From positions 1 to 19,132 of the forward strand of contig JBBKWG010000228.1 of NCBI GenBank assembly GCA_037968835.1: a DNA stretch of 19,132 nt, read 5' to 3'. The notes beneath the pieces were generated by a model. That model did not search any database. It saw nothing but the letters and a program-made list of their open reading frames with translations, and was not told where the DNA came from. How positions within the stretch are numbered: the stretch's first letter is position 1; every line of letters begins with the position of its first letter. Positions 1 to 7,096 of the stretch are shown here, one piece after another. Position numbers and translations under genes: made by a program. This DNA is from JBBKWG01 sp037968835 (GTDB taxonomy: Bacteria; Pseudomonadota; Alphaproteobacteria; Rhodobacterales; Rhodobacteraceae).

Positions 1-339
1 GTCGATATCGTGCGCAAGTTGCTGCGCCACGGGATCTGGGACGACAGCGATTACCGGATTTTCTACAACGTCAATTTTCCGCCGATTCCGGGCGCAGATG
101 TCAAGGGTCTGAAGGTCACCTCGCAAGGCTTCCGGCGGGACACGCGGCACTCGGTCGAGCCGCATATCTCGCCTTCGGGGCGGATGTTCATGTGGGTGCG
201 CGGGGGTCCGCAAAGCCTGCCGACGGGCAAGGGAACGGATGTCACGGCGAACCTTGACGGCTATATCTCGGTCACGCCATTGCAGGCGGATCTGACGGCG
301 CACGACCGGATCGACGATCTGAGGTCACGGCTGGAATGA
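1..339 (+). CDS. surE: 5'-nucleotidase SurE, C-terminal part (cut by window edge)
   Basis: SurE is a metal-dependent phosphatase that removes phosphate from nucleoside 5'- and 3'-monophosphates in the cytoplasm and is linked to stationary-phase survival. Only the last 112 residues are inside the window; the frame is open from base 1, so the N-terminal metal site (DDG motif) cannot be checked. What is visible fits the family: NVNFPP at residues 23-28 of the fragment and the C-terminal run TD..A...GYISVTPL..DLT. The stop codon overlaps the start of pcm in an ATGA arrangement, so the two are probably translationally coupled. The surE-pcm-nlpD order is widely conserved in proteobacteria. A GTG at position 10 is internal, not a start. 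Confidence 0.93.
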   Translation, partial: VDIVRKLLRHGIWDDSDYRIFYNVNFPPIPGADVKGLKVTSQGFRRDTRHSVEPHISPSGRMFMWVRGGPQSLPTGKGTDVTANLDGYISVTPLQADLTAHDRIDDLRSRLE

Positions 340-977
340 TCGACGAGGCCGAACGCCAGATGCAGTTCCTGTTCGCCCTGCGTTCGCGCGGGGTGCGCGA
401 CAAGCGCGTGCTGGAAGCGATGGAAAAGGTAGATCGCGGCGCGTTCGTGAAGGGTCTGTTCGCCGAGCGCGCCTATGAGGACATGCCGTTGCCGATTGCC
501 TGCGGACAGACGATCAGCCAGCCGTCGGTCGTCGGACTGATGAGCCAGGCGCTGAACGAGCAGCCGCGCGACAAGGTGCTGGAGGTCGGAACCGGATCGG
601 GCTACCAGGCTGCGGTTCTGAGCCACCTTGCACGCCGCGTTTACACGGTGGATCGTCACAAGCGGCTGGTTACCGAGGCGCAGGCGGTTTTCGACGCGCT
701 TGGACTGACCAACATCACGGCATTCGCGGCCGATGGATCGCGCGGATTACCCGAGCAGGCGCCGTTCGATCGCATCCTGGTTACTGCGGCGGCGGAAGAC
801 CCGCCAGGGCAGCTATTGGCGGAACTCAAGATCGGCGGTATCATGGTATTGCCGGTCGGACAGTCGGATGCGGTGCAGACGCTGATAAAGGTCACCCGCA
901 CCGAGACAGGCTTCGACTATGACGAGCTTCGACCGGTTCGGTTCGTGCCCCTTGTCGAGGGGATGGGTCAGGATTGA
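336..977 (+). CDS. pcm: Protein-L-isoaspartate O-methyltransferase
   Basis: This 213-residue enzyme uses S-adenosylmethionine to methylate abnormal L-isoaspartyl residues in aged proteins, the first step of their repair, in the cytoplasm. The family signature GQTISQP is at residues 57-63, and SAM-binding motif I (VLEVGTGSGYQAA) at 81-93, followed by an acidic residue ending the next strand (D106). The length is normal for bacterial Pcm (about 205-220). The ATG overlaps the surE stop by 4 nt. The nlpD-like gene follows after 60 nt with its own Shine-Dalgarno site. The bases between contain a small two-part hairpin (989-1020) but no T-tract, so read-through into nlpD is likely. Confidence 0.96.
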   Translation: MIDEAERQMQFLFALRSRGVRDKRVLEAMEKVDRGAFVKGLFAERAYEDMPLPIACGQTISQPSVVGLMSQALNEQPRDKVLEVGTGSGYQAAVLSHLARRVYTVDRHKRLVTEAQAVFDALGLTNITAFAADGSRGLPEQAPFDRILVTAAAEDPPGQLLAELKIGGIMVLPVGQSDAVQTLIKVTRTETGFDYDELRPVRFVPLVEGMGQD

Positions 978-988
978 CCCGACAGGTA

Positions 989-1020
989 AGGCCGGTGACC
1001 CCGCGAAAGAGGGTTGGCCT
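989..1020 (+). other. Intergenic hairpin between pcm and nlpD
   Basis: AGGCC (989-993) pairs with GGCCT (1016-1020), and inside it GACCC (997-1001) pairs with GGGTT (1011-1015, one G-U), with a three-base bulge. No T-run follows, so it is not a standard terminator. It ends just before the nlpD Shine-Dalgarno GAGGAG (1026-1031) and could tune read-through, RNA stability or nlpD translation. The structure was found by eye only. Confidence 0.3.
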
Positions 1021-1037
1021 GGTTTGAGGAGTGAGCA

Positions 1038-2168
1038 ATGACGAAATCAGCCTTTCCCATGCGTCTGACCGCGTTGGCAGTCAGCGCGACTGTCCTGACA
1101 TCTTGCGGTGGCGATTTCGCCGCGCTCGATTTCGACCTGCGGGGCGGTGCGGGCCAGCTCGACACCACCGATGCAGTCCGCAATGCGACCTATTCCGCGC
1201 CACAGCCCGACGCTCGTGGCGTCATATCATATCCCGGCTATCAGGTGGCGGTGGCGCGGCGCGGTGACACGATCGGAACCGTCGCATCGCGGGTCGGTCT
1301 GCCGACCGGAGAACTGGCAAGCTATAACGCGCTTCCCGAGAATGTGGGACTGCGCGAGGGCGAGATCATCGCATTGCCGGTCCGGGTCGCGGAACCCGGC
1401 GGTCTGGCGCCGGGTAGCGGCGTCGATGTGACCTCGATCGCCGGATCGGCCATCGACCGCGCAGAAGGTGCGCCTGGATTGCCCGGTGGCGAGCAGCCCG
1501 CGCGTCACCGCGTCGAGCCTGGCGAAACGGCTTTCTCGATCGCGCGCCTTTACGACGTGCCGGTGGCAGCTCTGGCGGAGTGGAACGGACTTGGCACCGA
1601 TCTGGGATTGCGTGTCGGCCAGTACCTGCTGATCCCGACCGGAACTGCGGACGTGCAGGTGGCGGCACTCGATGCGCCGACAGCACCCGGCCAAGGGTCG
1701 GTCACACCGCTGCCGCCCTCGGCAGCCGCGCCGTTGCCGACCCAAGACGCGCGACCGGTGGTTGCGGCCCAACCGACGGCGACGCCGCTTTCCAACCAGC
1801 AAACCGCGACTTCGGATACCTCGCGTCTGCGGATGCCGGTGCAGGGGCAGATCATCCGCCCCTATGCCAAGGGCAAGAACGAAGGGATCGGGATCGCTGC
1901 TTCGGCAGGTGCCGGAGTTGCCGCCGCCGATGACGGCACGGTTGCCGCGATCACGCGCGATACCGATCAGGTACCGATTCTGGTGATCCGTCACGAGGGC
2001 AATCTGCTGACGGTCTATGCCGGGGTCGACGCTATCGCGGTCAAGAAGGGCGACAGTGTGAAGCGTGGCCAGAAAATCGCCGTGGTGCGTGCGGCCTCGC
2101 CGGCATTCCTGCATTTCGAGGTGCGCGAAGGTTTCGACAGCGTCGATCCGATGCCTTATCTGAACTGA
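1038..2168 (+). CDS. nlpD: NlpD-like lipoprotein: two LysM domains and a degenerate M23/LytM domain
   Basis: This 376-residue envelope lipoprotein probably activates cell-wall amidases at division instead of cutting peptidoglycan itself. It starts with a lipoprotein signal peptide and lipobox LTSC (Cys23). LysM 1 lies at about 68-114 and LysM 2 at about 157-200; a Pro/Ala/Thr-rich linker (205-262) follows, then an M23-type domain (264-375). The zinc-binding residues of active LytM peptidases look lost: the expected H...D is replaced by the stretch around KNEGIGIAA (280-288), and the last motif reads LHFEVR (358-363) instead of HxH. This matches the pattern known for NlpD and EnvC. The start is set by GAGGAG six bases before the ATG. 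Position after surE-pcm supports the name. It converges on the DUF2199 gene, 21 nt away. Confidence 0.9.
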   Translation: MTKSAFPMRLTALAVSATVLTSCGGDFAALDFDLRGGAGQLDTTDAVRNATYSAPQPDARGVISYPGYQVAVARRGDTIGTVASRVGLPTGELASYNALPENVGLREGEIIALPVRVAEPGGLAPGSGVDVTSIAGSAIDRAEGAPGLPGGEQPARHRVEPGETAFSIARLYDVPVAALAEWNGLGTDLGLRVGQYLLIPTGTADVQVAALDAPTAPGQGSVTPLPPSAAAPLPTQDARPVVAAQPTATPLSNQQTATSDTSRLRMPVQGQIIRPYAKGKNEGIGIAASAGAGVAAADDGTVAAITRDTDQVPILVIRHEGNLLTVYAGVDAIAVKKGDSVKRGQKIAVVRAASPAFLHFEVREGFDSVDPMPYLN

Positions 2169-2189
2169 GTTCGGGCAGGTCGGACGCTT

Positions 2190-2765
2190 TTACGCATCCA
2201 TCAGGTGCGGTCGGATGTCCTGTCCGGCCGCGGCGTATATGTCGAGCAGCCGGTCGAACGTGATGCCGGCCTCCTGCAATTCGGCGATCTCATGCGCGCC
2301 GTCGTGGACTTCGAGCTTCGGGCGCAAACCGTGGTCGCCGGGGATCAGGTTGCACGGCAGCGCGTCCGGTATCTCGAAGCCGGGCAGGTCGTTTGTCATC
2401 CACGCAAAGCAGCCCTCGAAAAGTGGCGCGGACGGATCGCTGTCGCTGATGGTGTAGCGGTCGAAATTCGGGGTGTTGACGCTGCCCCAGGGACCGAAGG
2501 CAAAGCGCTGATCGGTTCCGATGATCGGGAACTCCAGGATGCAGCGGATGAAACGGAAGTTTTCCCACCGGCAAAGATCGGTTCCCAGCCAGTCGTCGCC
2601 CACCTTAAGCGTCTCTTTGCCGCTGTCGCGCCGGTTGCCGTGCGGCCACGGGCCGGGATGGTCAAAGGCGATGTCGAAGACGCCGTTGAATTCCTTGCCA
2701 CAGCAGGGGCAGGGACGGTTGGAATCGTTGAAACGGCGCCAGCGGGGATCGGAGTTCAGTTCCAT
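2190..2765 (-). CDS. DUF2199 family protein
   Basis: This 191-residue soluble protein matches the pattern I know for DUF2199, a family with no established function. Visible features are an N-terminal CxxCG pair (C19, C22) that could bind zinc, the stretch RFIRCILEFPIIG (71-83), the NFDRY core (100-104) and a late conserved segment AWMTNDLPGFEIP (121-133). No signal peptide or membrane segment is seen. I start at the ATG at 2765; the frame stays open to a TTG at 2810, but those 15 extra residues overlap no Shine-Dalgarno site and run back toward a family-type intergenic repeat. Neither start has a strong ribosome site. It stands alone between the convergent nlpD and the 3' end of purF. Confidence 0.75.
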   Translation of the reverse strand: MELNSDPRWRRFNDSNRPCPCCGKEFNGVFDIAFDHPGPWPHGNRRDSGKETLKVGDDWLGTDLCRWENFRFIRCILEFPIIGTDQRFAFGPWGSVNTPNFDRYTISDSDPSAPLFEGCFAWMTNDLPGFEIPDALPCNLIPGDHGLRPKLEVHDGAHEIAELQEAGITFDRLLDIYAAAGQDIRPHLMDA

Positions 2766-2817
2766 CGTGTGTTCAGACCAGAGCAGGTTTCGCCGCGCCG
2801 GGTGCGGCAACCGGCCG

Positions 2818-2862
2818 GAGGCGCTGCCCCCGGACCCCCGAGGTACTTGTGACAGGATGAAA
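2818..2862 (+). repeat. Rhodobacteraceae-type C-rich intergenic repeat, copy A
   Basis: A block reading GGAGGCGCTGCCCCC, then GGACCCCCGAGGTACTT, then GTGACAGGATGAAA. It resembles the block between pyrC and pyrE (copy B, opposite strand): both have a C-run, a second C-run followed by GRGGTAYTT or GGAGTATTT, then a purine-rich CARGATGAA or CAAGAAGAA tail. From general knowledge, such blocks are common between genes in Rhodobacteraceae genomes; their function is unknown. Only two copies lie in this window, so the family assignment needs a genome-wide count. It sits just outside the 3' end of purF. Confidence 0.5.
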
Positions 2863-2867
2863 CTGCC

Positions 2868-4349
2868 TCATTCGGCCGCCTTCAGGGCGAAGCCCTTTTC
2901 GATCTGATCGGATGGCGCGACTGGGTATTCGCCCGAGAAACAGGCGTCGCAATATTGCGGTTCGTTCGGGTCGCGCCCCTTGGCTTCACCGACAGCGCGG
3001 TAAAGACCGTCGAGCGATATGAATTTCAGGCTGTCGACGCCAAGATGTTCGCGCATCTCGTCTTCGCTCATGGTTGCCGCCAGCAGCTTTTCGCGGTGCG
3101 GCGTGTCGACGCCATAAAAACAGGGCCATGCAGTCGGCGGCGACGCGATGCGGAAGTGAACCTCGGCCGCGCCGGCATCGAGGATCATTTCCTTGATCTT
3201 GCGACTGGTGGTGCCGCGCACGACGCTGTCGTCGACGAGGATGACCCGTTTGCCGCGAATTAGGGCGCGATTGACGTTGAGCTTCAGGCGCACACCCATG
3301 TTGCGAATGTGTTCGCTCGGTTCGATGAAAGTGCGGCCCATGTATTGATTGCGGATAATGCCCATCGCGTAGGGAATGCCCGATTGCAGCGAGTATCCAA
3401 TGGCCGCAGGGGTGCCGCTGTCGGGAACCGGACAGACCAGATCGGCGTCGACGGGCGCTTCCTTGGCCAATTCCGCGCCGATGGCCGAGCGCGTCTCGTA
3501 GACCGAACGGCCGTTCTGGATCGAATCGGGGCGTGAGAAGTAGACGTGTTCAAAGATGCAGAAGCGCGGTTTCTTCGGCTCGAACGGGTGGTGGCTGGTG
3601 ACCTTGCCGTCGGCAATCACGACCATCTCGCCGGGGTCGATCTCGCGCACGTAATCGGCGCCGATGATGTCGAGCGCGCAGCTTTCCGAAGCGAGCGCCC
3701 AGGCATCCTCGCCTATCTTGCCCAGAACCAGCGGGCGGACCCCAAGCGGGTCACGTACGCCGATAAGCTTGGTGCGGGTCATGGCGACGATTGAAAACGC
3801 GCCTTCGACCCGGCGAAGGGCGTCTTTCATGCGTTCGGGGATGTTGCGCTGAAGCGAGCGCGCCATCAGGTGGATGATGCACTCGCTGTCCGACGACGAC
3901 TGGAAGATCGAACCTCGCTCGATCAGTTCGCGCCTGAGCGCATCGGCGTTGGTAATATTGCCGTTGTGAGCAATCGCCGCACCGCCCATCGAGAATTCAC
4001 CGAAGAACGGCTGCACGTCGCGGATCTGCGTGTTGCCTTTCGATCCAGCGGTCGAATAGCGCACGTGACCGATTCCAAGCGGACCGGGCAGAGTGTCCAT
4101 GACGGACTGGTTTGTGAAATTGTCGCGGACCAGACCAAACTGGCGGGTGGAATTGAAGCCCTGCTCGGGGTCGTGGGTGACGATGCCGCCCGCTTCCTGT
4201 CCGCGGTGTTGCAATGCATGCAGGCCGAGGGCGACAAAATTCGCAGCATCCGCCACGCCGGTGACGCCGAAAATCCCGCATTCCTCGCGGAGCTTGTCGT
4301 CGTCGAACGGGTCGGTGATGAGCGGGCGTGTTGCTGTTTGGTCGGCCAT
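2868..4349 (-). CDS. purF: Amidophosphoribosyltransferase (glutamine PRPP amidotransferase)
   Basis: PurF makes 5-phosphoribosylamine from PRPP and glutamine, the first committed step of purine synthesis. The 493-residue protein has a 23-residue N-terminal propeptide whose removal would expose Cys24 (EECGIFG), the Ntn glutaminase nucleophile. The glutaminase domain spans about 24-260, and the phosphoribosyltransferase domain follows with PRPP loop VILVDDSVVRGT at 369-380. Four cysteines, C264, C410, C467 and C470 (the last two as CDAC), sit where the [4Fe-4S] ligands lie in the Bacillus-type enzyme, so this is probably the oxygen-sensitive iron-sulfur form. E. coli-type PurF lacks both propeptide and cluster. 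A promoter candidate lies at 4390-4418. No clear Shine-Dalgarno site precedes the ATG, but no other in-frame start fits. Confidence 0.97.
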   Translation of the reverse strand: MADQTATRPLITDPFDDDKLREECGIFGVTGVADAANFVALGLHALQHRGQEAGGIVTHDPEQGFNSTRQFGLVRDNFTNQSVMDTLPGPLGIGHVRYSTAGSKGNTQIRDVQPFFGEFSMGGAAIAHNGNITNADALRRELIERGSIFQSSSDSECIIHLMARSLQRNIPERMKDALRRVEGAFSIVAMTRTKLIGVRDPLGVRPLVLGKIGEDAWALASESCALDIIGADYVREIDPGEMVVIADGKVTSHHPFEPKKPRFCIFEHVYFSRPDSIQNGRSVYETRSAIGAELAKEAPVDADLVCPVPDSGTPAAIGYSLQSGIPYAMGIIRNQYMGRTFIEPSEHIRNMGVRLKLNVNRALIRGKRVILVDDSVVRGTTSRKIKEMILDAGAAEVHFRIASPPTAWPCFYGVDTPHREKLLAATMSEDEMREHLGVDSLKFISLDGLYRAVGEAKGRDPNEPQYCDACFSGEYPVAPSDQIEKGFALKAAE

Positions 4350-4389
4350 GCTTGGCGTGCTTTGGTCCGTGGTCGGGCAATCACTGACC

Positions 4390-4418
4390 TACATAGGGGA
4401 GTGTCCCGGAAGTGTCAC
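4390..4418 (-). promoter_or_regulatory. Possible sigma-70 promoter for purF
   Basis: On the - strand, GTGACA (4418-4413; five of six matches to TTGACA) is followed by a 17-base spacer and TATGTA (4395-4390; three of six matches to TATAAT). A start near 4383 would give a leader of about 34 nt before the purF ATG. I see no obvious PurR-type operator or purine riboswitch in the leader. The -10 element is weak, so this remains a candidate. Confidence 0.4.
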
Positions 4419-4460
4419 GCAGGGAGAGGCGCTTTCCGCGAGGAAATTAAAGCCTGTTCC

Positions 4461-4509
4461 AAAAAGCCGAAGACCCGCGTCAATACACGACGCGGGCCTT
4501 CTCGGGCGG
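4461..4509 (-). terminator. Rho-independent terminator, - strand, inside the purF-cvpA gap
   Basis: Read on the - strand, GAAGGCCCGCGTC (4501-4489) pairs with GACGCGGGTCTTC (4481-4469): 13 pairs with one G-U and a 7-base loop. A further GCC/GGC pairing across a CGA bulge leads straight into TTTTT (4465-4461). The plus strand has no T-tract after the stem, so the direction is clear. It ends a transcript coming from higher coordinates, and no protein gene lies between it and the cvpA terminator at 5008-5039. Confidence 0.75.
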
Positions 4510-4775
4510 TATATTGCACCGGACTGGTGGCACTCTCTACCGGGCGACACTGGTAAACAAAAAGAACTCGTCACCGCCCTCTCTAGGAAGTGCCGGGCGG
4601 CCTTTCGACCAACCCGGCACCGAACTCGATCACTCGCTACGCGGACCCTTGGAACATCCTCGGTTCCGCTTACAGGTACCTTTATGCAGGGGGCGGTAGG
4701 CAGCAGTGGGGCGCAAATGTTCAGGTTCGGGGCGTCTTTAAGATTTCGACTGCCCAGACATAATGGCAAGAATGC
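4462..4775 (-). ncRNA. Candidate structured RNA of unknown family
   Basis: The 727-nt gap between purF and cvpA holds no convincing protein, but on the - strand it looks like an RNA gene. It contains a long hairpin at 4620-4590: GTGCCGGG pairs with CCCGGCAC, an inner GGTC/GGCC helix follows, and a GAAA tetraloop caps it. The GAAA loop exists only on the - strand. A 7-bp long-range pairing, ACCGCCC (4697-4691) with GGGCGGT (4579-4573), encloses that hairpin. A smaller stem of GCGGA with TCCGC lies at 4669-4641, and the unit ends in the terminator at 4461-4509. The 5' end is a guess, as no promoter is clear. It lacks the conserved cores of RNase P RNA, tmRNA and SRP RNA, and I could not match it to 6S RNA. 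Strand and 3' end are fairly sure; identity is unknown. Confidence 0.42.
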
Positions 4776-4880
4776 AGCGCGGTTCGGAACACGGCAACAA
4801 TCCCGATCGCGAATATCGCCGCTGCGCGCTTTCATTGGGGGAACGCAGTCGACTGTCGCGTGAGAGCGAACAAACAGGGT

Positions 4881-4914
4881 GGCGGAAAGCATTAAGGATT
4901 TTGGTTTTTCCGCC
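4881..4914. other. Perfect 8-bp inverted repeat upstream of the candidate RNA
   Basis: GGCGGAAA (4881-4888) and TTTCCGCC (4907-4914) form a perfect inverted repeat around an 18-base AT-rich spacer. It lies between the cvpA terminator and the candidate RNA, about 105 nt upstream of the RNA's guessed 5' end. It could be an operator or part of a longer 5' RNA domain. The surrounding 4776-5007 shows nothing else I can name. Confidence 0.3.
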
Positions 4915-5007
4915 TCATTTCCACTGTTTCCAAATTGAAACGCTGTGTTGCTTGCTGGAATCGACGAAATAATTTTGAGAATCGGCAAAAATCGGTCTTG
5001 GAATCGC

Positions 5008-5039
5008 AAAAAAAGCGCGGCACCGATTCGGGCCGCGCT
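5008..5039 (-). terminator. Rho-independent terminator of the radA-cvpA unit
   Basis: On the - strand, AGCGCGGC (5039-5032) pairs perfectly with GCCGCGCT (5021-5014) around a 10-base loop, followed at once by a run of seven T (5014-5008; the first is also the last base of the stem). It starts about 38 nt after the cvpA stop. This is the strongest terminator in the window, and it separates the cvpA transcript from the region that holds the RNA candidate. Confidence 0.88.
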
Positions 5040-5076
5040 TGATTTAAGGGACTGTTTTGGTTCGATTGGCCGGAAA

Positions 5077-5643
5077 TCAGGTCTCGGTTTCGACCGAACA
5101 CTTCCCGATCAGGTCGTCATATCGCTGAACAATCCAGCCCGGCGCATCTTCGGGCAGTTGATCTTCGATCGCTTCAGAGACCGTGGCGAACAATTTGACC
5201 GTTCGGCTATTGTCGACCATCGGAACCGGGTCCGAAACGATCACGCGGTCGTAGATGATCAGCGCGATCACCACCAGGAGGACACCGCGCGCGACCCCGA
5301 ACAGGAAGCCGAAGCCCTGATCAATGCCGCCGAGGGCCGAACGCTGCACGGCGCCAGCGAAAAGCGGCGTGAAGACCGACACCAGGATCAGCGCCAGCGC
5401 GAAAACGGCCGCAAAGGCGGCAATCATGCTCAGTTCACAGGAATTGCCGAGGAAATCGCGCAGTACAGGAACCTCGCGCATCAGCGGTTCGGCTGAGGGC
5501 GCAAACACATAGGCCACGATAGCGGCAAGGATCCAGCCACCGATCGCCAGCGTTTCGCGCACGAAACCACGCGAATAGGCCAGCACCGCCGACACAATGA
5601 TTACGACGGCGACGATCCCGTCGATAATGGTGAAACCTTCCAT
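5077..5643 (-). CDS. cvpA: CvpA family inner-membrane protein
   Basis: CvpA proteins are small inner-membrane proteins named from colicin V production in E. coli, where cvpA is next to purF; the biochemical role is unresolved. The 188-residue protein has the family N-terminus (IDGIVAVVI, then SRGFVRE at 24-30) and four hydrophobic segments at about 8-23, 31-48, 72-92 and 112-131. The C-terminal 55 residues are polar and probably cytoplasmic. GAGG lies five bases before the ATG. It follows radA by 36 nt and is closed by the terminator at 5008-5039. As in E. coli it lies near purF, but here a terminator and a separate RNA-like unit come between them, so cotranscription is unlikely. Confidence 0.92.
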   Translation of the reverse strand: MEGFTIIDGIVAVVIIVSAVLAYSRGFVRETLAIGGWILAAIVAYVFAPSAEPLMREVPVLRDFLGNSCELSMIAAFAAVFALALILVSVFTPLFAGAVQRSALGGIDQGFGFLFGVARGVLLVVIALIIYDRVIVSDPVPMVDNSRTVKLFATVSEAIEDQLPEDAPGWIVQRYDDLIGKCSVETET

Positions 5644-5679
5644 AACTGCCTCGTTCTTGCCTAGTGCCCCGGACCCTGC

Positions 5680-7044
5680 TTAGCCCGCACCGAATACGTC
5701 ACCCACCAGAGCCGCAAGGTCGGGCAACTTTTGCACCCGGACGCCCTTGATCGCCCCCGTCTTGCTGCGGTCGGGTAAAAGCGCACTGGAAAACCCCAGC
5801 TTCTGCGCCTCTTTCAGCCGTGTTTCCGTCTGTCCGACCGGCCGCAAACTTCCTGATAGGCTGATTTCGCCGAAAACGACAGTGTTGGTGGGTAGGGCTA
5901 CATCTTCGCGTGCCGAAAGTAGCGCGGCGGCCACAGCCAGATCGGCGGCCGGTTCCGTGATGCGAAGCCCACCTGCGACGTTGAGGTAAACATCGAGACC
6001 GTGGAACGGGATGCCGCACCGCGATTCCAAAACGGCAAGGATCATTGCCAAGCGTCCGCCATCCCAGCCGACAACAGAGCGGCGGGCCTGACCGGCGGGA
6101 GCGGGGGCGACGAGCGCCTGAAATTCGCAAAGCACGGGACGGGTGCCTTCGATGCCCGCGAACACGACCGAGCCGGGGGCCGGGGTCTCGCGGTCCGAAA
6201 GGAACAGCGCCGACGGGTTGGCGACCTGGGTCAGTCCGGCGCCGGTCATCTCGAATACGCCGATCTCGTCCGCCGGTCCAAAACGGTTCTTCACCGCCCG
6301 AAGGATGCGGAACTGGTGGCCGCGTTCGCCTTCGAAATAAAGCACGGTATCGACCATGTGTTCGATCACGCGCGGACCCGCGATCTGGCCTTCCTTGGTG
6401 ACGTGGCCGACGAGGATAACGCTGATGCCGCGCCGCTTGGCAAAGCTCGTGAGCTCATGGGCGGTGGCACGCACCTGACTGACGGAACCGGGCGCGCTGT
6501 CGACGGTGTCCAGCCACATGGTCTGGATCGAATCGATGATCGCCAGGTCGGGCGCTTCTTTTTCCAGCGTCGTCATGATGTCGCGCAGGTTGGTTTCGGC
6601 GGCGAGTTGCACCGGCGCATTGCCAAGTCCAAGTCGCTGGGCCCGCATCCGGACTTGCGCGGCGGCTTCTTCGCCCGAGACATAGATGCACTTCAGGCCT
6701 TTGCTCGCGAACGCTGCCGCTGCCTGCAAGAGGATCGTCGATTTGCCGATGCCTGGATCGCCCCCGACCAGAATGGCCGATGCTGCGACCAGTCCCCCGC
6801 CAAGCACGCGGTCAAGTTCGGCCAGACCGCTGACAGCGCGTGGTGGCGGCGCTTCTTCGGTCGCAAGATCGCTGAGCCGAATGGTTTTGCCGCGCGACAC
6901 GCCCAACCCCTTGCCCGAAGGGCCTTTCGAGAGCGGGACATCTTCGGTGATGGTATTCCACGATCCGCAGTCGTCGCAGCGGCCGGACCACTTAGAATGG
7001 ACCGCGCCGCAACTAGCGCAACTGAATGTCTGTGCCTTCGCCAT
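5680..7044 (-). CDS. radA: DNA repair protein RadA
   Basis: RadA (Sms) is a RecA-like ATPase and helicase that drives branch migration during recombinational repair. The 454-residue protein has the standard order: a four-cysteine zinc finger (C9, C12, C23, C26); an ATPase core with Walker A GDPGIGKST at 95-103 and Walker B around LAIID (167-171); the RadA-specific KNRFG motif at 252-256; and a Lon-like C-terminal domain from about 280 to the end. Length and all key motifs are normal, so it should be active. A purine-rich AAAAGG precedes the ATG. It sits between the coiled-coil membrane protein (52 nt upstream) and cvpA (36 nt downstream), all on the same strand and probably in one transcript. 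Confidence 0.97.
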   Translation of the reverse strand: MAKAQTFSCASCGAVHSKWSGRCDDCGSWNTITEDVPLSKGPSGKGLGVSRGKTIRLSDLATEEAPPPRAVSGLAELDRVLGGGLVAASAILVGGDPGIGKSTILLQAAAAFASKGLKCIYVSGEEAAAQVRMRAQRLGLGNAPVQLAAETNLRDIMTTLEKEAPDLAIIDSIQTMWLDTVDSAPGSVSQVRATAHELTSFAKRRGISVILVGHVTKEGQIAGPRVIEHMVDTVLYFEGERGHQFRILRAVKNRFGPADEIGVFEMTGAGLTQVANPSALFLSDRETPAPGSVVFAGIEGTRPVLCEFQALVAPAPAGQARRSVVGWDGGRLAMILAVLESRCGIPFHGLDVYLNVAGGLRITEPAADLAVAAALLSAREDVALPTNTVVFGEISLSGSLRPVGQTETRLKEAQKLGFSSALLPDRSKTGAIKGVRVQKLPDLAALVGDVFGAG

Positions 7045-7096
7045 AGCGCCTTTTGCCCGTCGTCAGGACGAGTGGCAAGGCCGCTTGGCTTCCAGT

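Noticed and set aside
4462..4775. RNase P RNA or SRP RNA
   Set aside because: The conserved GAGGAAAGTC core and AGA..ATG..C region of RNase P RNA, and the GGAAGCAGC-type domain of SRP RNA, are absent on both strands.
4462..4800. tmRNA, because GGGGCG...TTTCGAC occurs on the + strand near 4729-4751
   Set aside because: No tag sequence such as A-N-D-N codons, no T-arm (GGTTCGANTCC) or CCA-type acceptor end was found on either strand in standard or permuted order.
4389..5009. A 206-codon open frame on the - strand across the gene-free region, and a 256-codon frame on the + strand (4093-4863)
   Set aside because: Neither has a ribosome site or recognisable motif, the second overlaps purF antisense, and the first crosses the terminator stem and the GAAA hairpin. 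Long chance frames are common in GC-rich DNA.
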